Origin: Symsagittifera roscoffensis
Lineage: Eukaryota > Xenacoelomorpha > Acoela > Convolutidae
NCBI RefSeq assembly: GCF_963678635.1
Contig: NC_087067.1
Coordinates: 35,479,966-35,543,965 of the forward strand
Length of the DNA stretch: 64,000 nt
Direction: 5' to 3'
Below are positions 55,850 through 64,000 of the stretch, piece after piece. Numbering within the stretch: position 1 is the stretch's first letter; the number at the start of each line of letters is the position of its first letter. Below the pieces are notes generated by a model that was given only the letters and a program-made list of their open reading frames with translations, was not told the origin of the DNA and searched no databases. The position numbers and the translations under genes are program-made.

Positions 55850-56460
55850 TCTGTGGATTTACTTTTATGGCGCCCCTTCAGCCTATACGGGAGAATTTAA
55901 TTAGTTTTTGCAATTGGATTTGTATAAGATAAAAGCGTGTTTATTGCATCTGTCATTTCTGTCTGGAAAGCACTTGAATGGGTCATAAATCTCAGTTAAT
56001 GTTACATGTCGGCATACATGTATTCACTTTGAAGTGGAGACCTTTAAAGCCCCTCGTCCGGGGGACATAAAAAAAGGCGTCATGCACTCTATTTGAAGTA
56101 GAGATAGCATTCGCTTGCATCTGTCTGGCAAATTCCCGTTTTAGCTCATAAATCTCAACGTTTTTACCTTGGCGGCATGCATGTTATCTCTTTGAAGTGT
56201 AAAATTTTTGTCATTTTGTGCTTAGGGTATCATAAAAAGGCGCCATGCTGTTTCTTTGAAGTATAGATTTTCAAAGCGTTCACATTTCTACTTTAATTGC
56301 AAAAGCCCTGAAAACATATTAAAACTTCACAAAACCAGATTTGGTAATTGGCTAAATCTTAGACCACCAGCAATTAAAAAAAACTAAAAGTGGTAGGTCA
56401 AACTAAATCTACTCACTATTTTTATTCAATCTCTCAAAATCAGTCAATACAAAATTTTCA
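55850..56460. promoter_or_regulatory. Divergent intergenic region with tandem promoter-like array
   Basis: Between the minus-strand PC4-like gene and a plus-strand gene. Four copies of a GGC-CATGC...TTTGAAGT motif lie at about 56010-56040, 56076-56105, 56171-56203 and 56239-56269. Two of them are preceded by TATA-like CATAAAAAAAGG (56067) and CATAAAAAGG (56231). The whole forms two tandem units of about 155 bp, each with GCATCTGTC and CATAAATCTCA words. A fifth GGCGCC word lies at 55869. Likely promoter or enhancer array; function inferred. Confidence 0.6.
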
Positions 56461-56463
56461 ACG

Positions 56464-57132
56464 ATGGCAACTCCACTGCAAATCATTTCAATTAATTCTC
56501 TTGAAAGAGCTATATTATACCAAACTTATACCAGAGATTCTATCGTAGTGGTTCAACAGGAACGGAAAATGCGTCATCGAAAAACAAGTCCTTTCAACGA
56601 TCTTGATCCAGGAAGCAGAGAATTCGATGAATGGGTCACTAAAAAACGTATGATGTTACCCAACTATTTGCTAGATCAAATTGGTATCCTCATAGAAAAC
56701 AGAAAACAGGTCTACGAGAGTTGCTGTGTGACTGAATCGTATCCTGCGCTGAAGCGCACAGATATTCAAGACCCTACTTGCCTTGATCGTTCACCGAGAA
56801 AAATACTGTTTAACTATGATTGCCAATCGATCCCCTCTTACGAAAATCAGGAAGGATCCATTAGAGATTTAGCAGAGCGAGAAAGCTACTGGAACATTGA
56901 GTCGATTGAATCACCAGATTCAACAGAGAAAAAAGTTGAGGACCAGCAGACGCCCAAAACCCCCATAAAACCGGATATTTTTTCAATCACTCAACAACAG
57001 CAGCAGCATACTTCTTCTACTTCTTCTTCCGGCAGTCAAAGTCCCACTGCACCAAACTTAGTGGCTGAGACGCCTCCTATCGATGCTTGCTTTGCGCCGA
57101 AAAAACGCAAACTGCAATTTGGATATCTCTGA
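56464..57132 (+). CDS. Polinton unknown protein, 222 aa
   Basis: A 222-codon frame starts MATPLQIISINSLERAILYQ. The N-terminal half is helical and charged, and the C-terminal half is Glu/Ser/Pro/Gln-rich with a Gln-run and Ser-rich stretch. It ends in APKKRKLQFGYL, where KKRK is a nuclear-localisation-type signal. No catalytic motif is seen. Its position just right of the tandem array suggests it is controlled from there. I infer a nuclear, possibly regulatory protein. Confidence 0.5.
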   Translation: MATPLQIISINSLERAILYQTYTRDSIVVVQQERKMRHRKTSPFNDLDPGSREFDEWVTKKRMMLPNYLLDQIGILIENRKQVYESCCVTESYPALKRTDIQDPTCLDRSPRKILFNYDCQSIPSYENQEGSIRDLAERESYWNIESIESPDSTEKKVEDQQTPKTPIKPDIFSITQQQQQHTSSTSSSGSQSPTAPNLVAETPPIDACFAPKKRKLQFGYL

Positions 57133-58813
57133 AAACTCAAAAAAAACTTTGTTTCCACCGAGAGTGCACCAGTTTGGGGGTTTATTATTTAGTTTGATAA
57201 GCTTTTATTATTGTGGCTGAATCTTTGTTTACGTTTTGCTTATGATTTTTTTCTAATTTAAAGTTTGCTTTGTGATTTTCAGTCAATAGAAAGGAAATAA
57301 AAACAACAGAAAAAATTAATAGAAAAAAAAAATCAAAATAACTTTAAAAAGTCGGCATAAAAGTCTAAAAGTATAAATTTTGATAAATTTCTCCTCAAAT
57401 CCAGCTTAATTATATCAGTTTTTTTTAATGCTCATTTCGAAAAATCAAAAAAAAAATAAACTGAATACTCTTCCTAAGATTTTATCTAATGATGTTGAAA
57501 CAAAAAACATAAAAAAGTTTTTGTTATGTTTTTTCATAATAGTTTTCAAAATATAAATATTAACACAGAAAAAGATAAAGAGAGAGAGAGAGAGAGAGAG
57601 AGAACTGACGATCCATAAACCTCATTATTATCCCTTTTGGGATATAGCTTTTTCAAAAGAAAGCTATTTATGGATGGGTCCAGCAATTCTGCCGGTTAAT
57701 CAACCATAGTTACTTTTGGCTCTTTACACTCTCTGTTTTTGTTTTTTTTTCTCTCTCTCTCTCTAATATGTCTACAGCCTGGTGGGGTTAGCCAGGACTC
57801 TTAGGAGTAGACTTTAGAGAGTGTATGAGCCAGTATAAAGCATTATATATAATAAAATTACATGTCTATAACAGATTTCACGTTTAATAATACTCATTTT
57901 CAGGTTAAAATGGTTAAAAAATTCAAAATATGTTTTTTTTTCTCGATTTTTCAACATGGGTTACAACCCTGTCCAATAAATCACGACAAATTGATTGGAC
58001 CAGGTTTCATTGGATTTGGAGACAAAAAAGTTTTTTGGTAATTTTTTTTTTTTTTTCACTACATGAATATGTACTGAAAATGAAATATCTCAAATTTTTG
58101 ACCCAACATTACAGTGGGGCAAGCGTTTCAGAGGTTCCTAATGAATAGCACTGCCGGGTAGTTATTGCCTACTGTACCAAATGGCCCTGCATCAATCTTT
58201 TGATGAACTATATGTGAAATTTGTCATAGAATACTAATTTATTTGAGAAATGAACAAAATTCTCAACTACTCTTTATCATTTTTGTCAGGTATGTTTGAC
58301 TTGACTTGATTGGTGGGTCTTCCTTGCTTGACTTGATTGGTGGGTTACCATTTTGGTTGAAACGAAAAAACTTGGCAAAAAAATTCAAATATATTTTCAA
58401 TATTTTGACAAGTTGACTAAATAGGGAAGTTGATAATAGCAGTGGGTGTTAACATTGACACACTTTAGGTAAAAGAAATAACATTCCCGGGTTGATCCCT
58501 TCATGGAATTGTCAGCTACTCTAACCACAAGTATTTATGCTGTTTAATACAGTTGAGTCATTTACCCAATATCGAATTGACAGTCATTTCATAAAACCAC
58601 ATAAAGCCCCAAAACTACAACCACTTCAAAGCCACTGTTGATTTTATGCTTCACCCACGTAATTGAATTTAATTAATTGAGTCTTGATCCAAATTTTGTT
58701 TTTGAAAAACTTTTCACTTCTCGCTTTTGCTTTGTCGAAATCAGCTTTGGTAAAACTTGAAAATTTTCCTGAAAAGAATTCTTCTTTCCTGAACACTCAA
58801 TCTTGAACCAACA
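57133..58813. other. Non-coding spacer with GA/CT tracts
   Basis: No ORF of note. A (GA)n tract at about 57580-57602 and an inversely placed CT tract at about 57750-57764 could pair around roughly 150 bases that include a GATATAGCTTTTTCAAAAGAAAGC stretch (a local hairpin at 57643-57667) and CTCTTTACACTCTCT words. A TTGACTTGATTGGTGGGT word is duplicated at about 58300-58345. It precedes the polymerase gene and may hold its regulatory sequence. Confidence 0.5.
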
Positions 58814-61800
58814 ATGCCTAACTCAAGTGGAAAACAGACACCAGTCATTTGTTCGACCTGCTCGAAAGTCTTTAGTTCACCAAGGAACTTGAGACGACAT
58901 GAACAAAATATCCATAAGATATTCGCAGCCCCACCGCCACCAACTAAATGTGACGAATGTCGAGAATCCTTCAGCTCGCTGGCAGAAGCTAGGGAACATG
59001 TCGAGCTAGCTCACAACGTCTCAACTGATAGTCTTTGTATCTACTGTCATACAATCTTCCTCTCCGTTGAGAAGTTCCGGCAACATATGTCGAAAAACCA
59101 TCAACTACCCATTTGGACTCCCGGAAATGAGGTGGGAACATCATCTGCTCCAACTGAATCTGCGTTTAGGGGAAAGTTAAGACGATACGAGTTGAGCGTT
59201 AAGGAGGATGAATTGGATCTGATGAATGTAATCATGCGAAACAAAGAGGAAATTGGTGCGTTGATAGACGAAAGAGTGCAGGAAGGACCCTGTAAATTTC
59301 AACTGCATGTGGACGTGAGTATGATTAAGTTCTCGAGCGATACAAACGAAACTGGTGACGGGGAGTTACGCCACGAGAAGACAATGTTATGTCTGAATTC
59401 TAAGATGATCAATGTCTTCTTCAATGGAATCGAGAAAGAGACATATTTGGAAATGATTGAGCATATGGTCAATGCCATCAACACGTTCGCATCTCACGGT
59501 AGCGGTTGGATTGTGGAGCGCATTGAAAAGCTGGCTGTAAGTTTTGCAGCATTTTCTCCTATCCGTGATGGCTCATACATTGACCTTCCCGATTCATTGA
59601 AACCGGTGAAACAGAGTTTCACCAACATTAAAACGAGAAACGATCAGAAGTGCTTTCTATACTGCTTTGTGGCCGCGTACCATGATCGATATTCAGAGAC
59701 CACAACTGCTCTTTATCCTGCTGCCCAAAGCTACCGACATCGAAACAAACTGAAAAATTACAAGCTCTCCCAAGAACATGTTGTGAAAATTGTAGGCTGG
59801 TACGAGATGCCAATGGGACTATATGATATTGACCGATTTGAACAACTTAACAACTGTCAAGTCAATGTATTCCGGTGAGCATTGATTTTTTTTGACAAAA
59901 CATTTGTATCCACATTTGTATCCACATTTGTATCCACATTTGTATCCACATTAAGTTCATCCAGAAACCCGAGCACTCAATTGTTTGTTTTCATTAGGTA
60001 CAAAGAAGGTGAATTGCTACCTTTGAGAGTGTCCAGCAAATACTCAAGTGATCTATGTGTTGACCTACTACTACTCAGCAACGGACAGACTCATCACTAT
60101 GTGCTGATCACTGATTTGATGAGGGTTGTGGAATATGTGCGTGGAAAACTACACCGAGACCGAAACCAAATTTGCCGCAAATGCTTCCATACATGTTCAT
60201 CCATCGATACACTACAAAGGCACCAGGAAATGTGCTACCATGACGAGGGAGTGGTAATCACTATGCCAAAACCGGGAAAGGACACTCATCGTTTCAAAAA
60301 TTTAACTGCCCGCTGGTATGTACCGAGAGTTATTTACTTTGACCTCGAATCGCTACTACTACCCGTATACGGACCGCAACCCGACCCCGAAAAATCTAGC
60401 ACCCAAACACTAGAGATTCATCAACCATGCGGTTACGCTCTGGCCGTTGTTGAATTTGGGAAGCGTGAAGTTTTAAAGTTTGAACTGAAGAGAGGAGAAA
60501 ATGTTATGAAGGAATTGATCGCCTCGCTCGAATCTTTGGCGAAACAAATATACCTCGAAAAACGAAAATATTACACGTTCACTGGCACAAAAAAGTGTAT
60601 GAAAATCTACGTTTCATAGACTCCTATAAATTCATGCTGTCCCCCCTTTCAAAACTCGTCGAATACTTGCCGGAAGAAAAGTTTTTCCTACTGGAAAATT
60701 ACTTTGAAGAACTTGGTTACTCATCAGAACAGATAGCATTGCTAAAACAAAAAGGTTTCTATCCGTATTCATACTTTAGTAGTTTTGAAAAGTTTCGAGA
60801 AACCCGACTGCCACCTAGAAAAATGTGGAGCAACACTTTACAGGGAGGGGAAATAAGTGTTTCGAAAAATCAGTACAACCATGCCATTAAAGTTTTCGCC
60901 GAAATGAAATGCGCATCACTAGGCGAGTACCCTGATGTATACCTAGCAACGGACGTACTACTACTCGCTTCAGTATTCGAAGCCTTTCGTGAAGTTTGTT
61001 ACGAAACGTACGGATTAGATTGTGCATGCTACTTCACGGCTAGTAACCTCTCGGGCGATGCATTCTTAAAAGTCTGCAATGCAGACCTTAAGTTACTTAC
61101 TGAAAGGGAGCATTTGAACATGGTTCAAAAAATGATACGGGGAGGGATGTCATCGATATATGCACGCCGTTTTTTTAAAGCCAACAACAAATACCTCGAA
61201 GACTACAATCCTGAAGAGCCTCCTAGCTATCTATTGAATATAGACGCTAACAATTTATACGGGGGTATTATGAAACACTGTCCCCTTCCCATCAAAGATT
61301 TCTCAATAGTTGAGGAAAGTCTCGAATTTATTTGGCAAACCGACGATAAATCTGAGTGGGGATACATTTTGGAAGTGGATCTCAGTATACCTGAAGAACT
61401 TCAAGATTACTTTGCAGACTACCCTCTAGCCCCCTCACGTGAAGTTATCGGCACGGATAAACTAAGTAATGAGCAAATACAGATGTTAGGGGAGATGGGG
61501 GTCACGTCGCTACCAAAGGTACCAAAACTGGTTCAAACATTAGATCCAAAGGAAGGCTACGTTCTGCACTACCTCACATTAAAACTCTACATAGAACTAG
61601 GCTTAAGAGTTACCAAATTGATTAGGGTCTTAAAATTTTGTCAAGGTAGATGGATGGAGCCCTTTGTCGATTTAAACACTCAATTGAGAATGTCAGCGCG
61701 CAACAAATTTGAAGAAAACTTTTACAAGCTCATCGTAAATTCAGCATTCGGTAAAACTATGGAATCAAAACTAGGACGCAAAAAACTAGAAATTATTAGA

Positions 61801-63264
61801 AATGAAAGAGAATTGCTTCAAAAAACAGCTTTGAGCACGATGAAAAGCTTCCAGATAATCGACGAGGAAGTTGCTACTGTTTGTTTTGCTGTGACGAGTA
61901 TTTTGTGGGACAAACCCATGATAATTGGTGCAAGTATTTTGGATTTGTCGAAAAGATTCATGTTTTACTTTCATTATCGGCAAATGAAAGCAAGCATGAA
62001 CCTTGAACTGCTATACAAGGACACAGATTCGTTTATTTATGCGATAAAAACCGAAGACGTATACGCAGATCTGCAAAAACTGACCGATAGTTTCGATTTT
62101 TCCAACTACCCAAGCGATCACTTCTTATTCAGCAATGTGAATAAGAAGGTTGTATTGAAATTTAAGGACGAGGCGGCGGGAAAAATCATTGCAGAATTCA
62201 TCGCGTTGAAACCAAAGCTCTACTCGTTGAAATATGCAGGTTAGTATTTAAAAAAGCACCTCTCCAAGCCCCTTCCATTTCTTTACATTAAGGGTTCCCT
62301 TCATTGGGGTTTTGGATCTTGTTGGGACCAAATTCATAACTTTTGTTGATCCCTGTCAATTTAATTAGACATAACTAGCCCTGAAAGGCTCTGATTCTTC
62401 ATTTAAAAACTTAAAATGAAGAACCATTCATCATTTAAAATGTTTTAAACAAATACTCACCACAAACGCACTTTTGTAACTTTTGACGTGAAAAAAATTT
62501 AAAATTTTGACATGGAATGATTTTTTGATAATGACACGATTTGGAATTTTTATGATTTGGAATGAATTAAGATATTTAAACTTTTTGGAATTGAAAAAAT
62601 TGGAATGTTATTAGATAGTAAGTCGTCAAAATATTCAAGTTTGGGAACCGTTTTCGTTATTAATACTAGAACTGGGCTTACAAAGCTAAAATATGTTTAT
62701 GGGCTAATCTTTGTTCTTCATTTAGATTCAACTAGCAAAAGGAGTGCAAAAGGAGTAGTACAACACTCCCAGCAGCAACTTACACACCAGAGGTTCAGGG
62801 AAACATTACTGAGTGGAAAAACCCTTCGTATATACAACTACTCAATAAAATCGAAAGCCCATACCAACATAACCATAGCGCAGAACCGAATTGCCCTTTC
62901 ACCCTTCGATAGTAAGCGGTTCTTACTATTCGACGGGATAGCTACATTGCCCTTTGGACACAGGTCTACAGAAGAAAATGTGTTCTTCGAGGCCATTGCG
63001 GAAGAAAGCCAGTGGGCAAACTCACAGTTGACAAATACCCCGACTTATAGCAGCGAAAACAGCGAAAGCTGGCAATCGCCGGAATTCCGGGTCCCAGATT
63101 GGGGCTTTCTTCAAGAAAGCTATACGGAGGAAGAGCTTCAAGAAGAAAGCGCAGCTAGCAGTTCAAGAGACCCTCCGCCTATCAATAATCCATTCATTCT
63201 AACAGAAGCGTCTGATCGTTCTAGTCAGAAAAAAAGGAGAAAACTTGATAAAGTTGATCAATAA
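58814..63264 (+). CDS. polB: Protein-primed DNA polymerase B region (with zinc fingers)
   Basis: Landmarks of a Polinton-type protein-primed DNA polymerase B occur in order. The N-terminus carries three C2H2-type fingers (first at residues 13-34, CxxC-x12-H-x4-H). A long Polinton-type N-terminal region and one more C2H2-like motif (near 60172) follow. Next is a 3'-5' exonuclease with a YFDLESL strand (near 60338) and a [10 protein letters not shown] stretch. Then come the polymerase motifs [10 protein letters not shown] (near 61238), [13 protein letters not shown] (near 61735) and YKDTDSF (near 62014). Near the right end is a conserved [11 protein letters not shown] stretch, then an acidic tail and a basic KKKRRKLDK. 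Known role: protein-primed replication of the element. It is part of the nearly complete element, and only a few interruptions are seen overall. Confidence 0.85.
59903..59955. repeat. 12-bp tandem repeat in PolB region
   Basis: ATTTGTATCCAC occurs about four times in tandem, in a short low-complexity segment within the polymerase region. It is absent elsewhere in the element. Confidence 0.85.
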
Positions 63265-63269
63265 AATTT

Positions 63270-63688
63270 TTCACTTGAAAATGTCGGCTAAATTGCCTTG
63301 TTACTTGGAATTACGGCTGTACATTTGTAAATATAAAACATTCAGCAAACATTGTTTTAAGTTAAATAGACCGGCGCAAAAGAGACTGGTAATTGCAACT
63401 TACCCTTGAAGCAGGAGCGAAGGATTGAAGCAGGAGCGAAGTTTCTCAAAGTAAGCTAATAGTAAGGCTAAAAAAATCAAAATGGTGCAAGTCGAAATTA
63501 AGGGAGACTTGGAAATAAGTTTGAAAATAAAATAAGAAAGAGAAACGAACAATAATTACCAAAAATTTTTAAAAGGAAATATGAATGGTACTTTATATAA
63601 ACTCATATTTATATGAACGAAAAGGATTAGCTTTTAGATAAAAATAAGCGAAAAAACCGCAGCCGGATATACCCATACTTTTTTAGTG
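63270..63688. other. Polinton right-hand spacer
   Basis: AT-rich, with a short GAAGCAGGAGCGAAG direct duplication (63410-63440). No ORF of note. Confidence 0.5.
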
Positions 63689-63923
63689 GTGGGAAAGTTT
63701 GGAAGGGATTAAATTTAACCACCGCGCGAAAATAAACACCAAAGTATTTTGTCTGTCGGGTGTCCTAAGAGAGGGGTCTTTTTATTTCGGGCAGGGTACT
63801 TTGGGGTCTTTAAAAAGGATGGGTCCTTTTGGACCCTACTTTTGGTAGGACCCCAAAGACGCCTACCGTCGAAAAGACCCCCCCCCCCCCCCATAAGGAC
63901 ACACGGCGGATTACAATACTACT
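63689..63923 (-). repeat. Polinton right terminal inverted repeat
   Basis: The inverse of the left repeat, with a longer C-run (around 63879-63892). It differs from the left copy at roughly four positions plus the homopolymer length by eye. Confidence 0.93.
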
Positions 63924-63929
63924 AAAACA
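63924..63929. repeat. Polinton target duplication AAAACA (right)
   Basis: Matches the left copy at 47008-47013 exactly. Confidence 0.9.
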
Positions 63930-64000
63930 CGTCCAAAAACACAATCAAATGCAATTAAAGAAGTTTCAAAATTATTTAACAAGCGGCAACTGAGCCGACG

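Larger units (their letters stand above)
47014..63923 (+). mobile_element. Polinton (Maverick), near-complete
   Basis: A 16.9-kb element with inverted repeats of about 229/235 bp, a perfect AAAACA target duplication, and the Polinton core: packaging ATPase, retroviral-type integrase, capsid protein, adenain-like protease and protein-primed DNA polymerase B. It includes a 200-N assembly gap. It looks nearly whole with only a few interruptions (about three to five), and the two terminal repeats differ at only a handful of sites, so it is young by the standard of the other elements here. Its genes form a dense plus-strand capsid/packaging cluster, two minus-strand genes in the middle, and the polymerase at right. 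Confidence 0.93.

Overview
The window is AT-rich, repeat-dominated nuclear DNA of an invertebrate animal. Three things point to a metazoan: weak intron-bearing gene remnants, including a multi-pass receptor-like protein and a DEG/ENaC-type channel; Ty3/gypsy and Polinton elements; and small hAT-like and tRNA-derived elements. The receptor-like fragment and short introns are compatible with a nematode, but I cannot fix the phylum. Two 200-base runs of N (163-362 and 52195-52394) are assembly gaps. I found no intact, clearly recognisable host gene and no tRNA or rRNA gene.

Layout from left to right. 1.3-5.4 kb: very old, rearranged gypsy fossil with an internal duplication. 6.2-6.9 kb: tandem repeat of about 90 bp. 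7.1-13.3 kb: two inverted copies of a small DNA element flanking a receptor-like exon, a tRNA-derived SINE and a possible two-exon gene fragment. 15.4-24.9 kb: a complex macrosatellite built from six modules (a hAT-like MITE, an exon-like block, an 11/22-bp TCGA minisatellite and others) in a long and a short unit type. 25.8-32.9 kb: a gypsy element on the minus strand with about 300-bp LTRs and a 5-bp target duplication, broken in several places. 32.9-34.8 kb: segmental copies of the LTR plus its flank. 36-43 kb: SINE, MITE remnants and degenerate simple repeats. 43.4-45.2 kb: DEG/ENaC-like exon blocks. 45.3-46.9 kb: repeats of about 600 bp with a hairpin.

47014-63923 is a 16.9-kb Polinton (Maverick) with inverted terminal repeats of about 230 bp that are nearly identical, and a perfect 6-bp target duplication (AAAACA). 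It looks almost complete and fairly young, with only a few interruptions. Its parts are a packaging ATPase, retroviral-type integrase, capsid protein, adenain-like protease, a basic core-like peptide, small conserved proteins and a zinc-finger-bearing protein-primed DNA polymerase B. It also carries two PC4-like candidate DNA-binding proteins, a minus-strand protein with an HUH-like motif, and a divergent intergenic region with a striking tandem promoter-like array. The structural and packaging genes lie together on the plus strand. The replication polymerase lies to the right, and the two minus-strand genes share the array region with a plus-strand gene. This element, its promoter array and the 15-25 kb macrosatellite are the parts most worth a second look.
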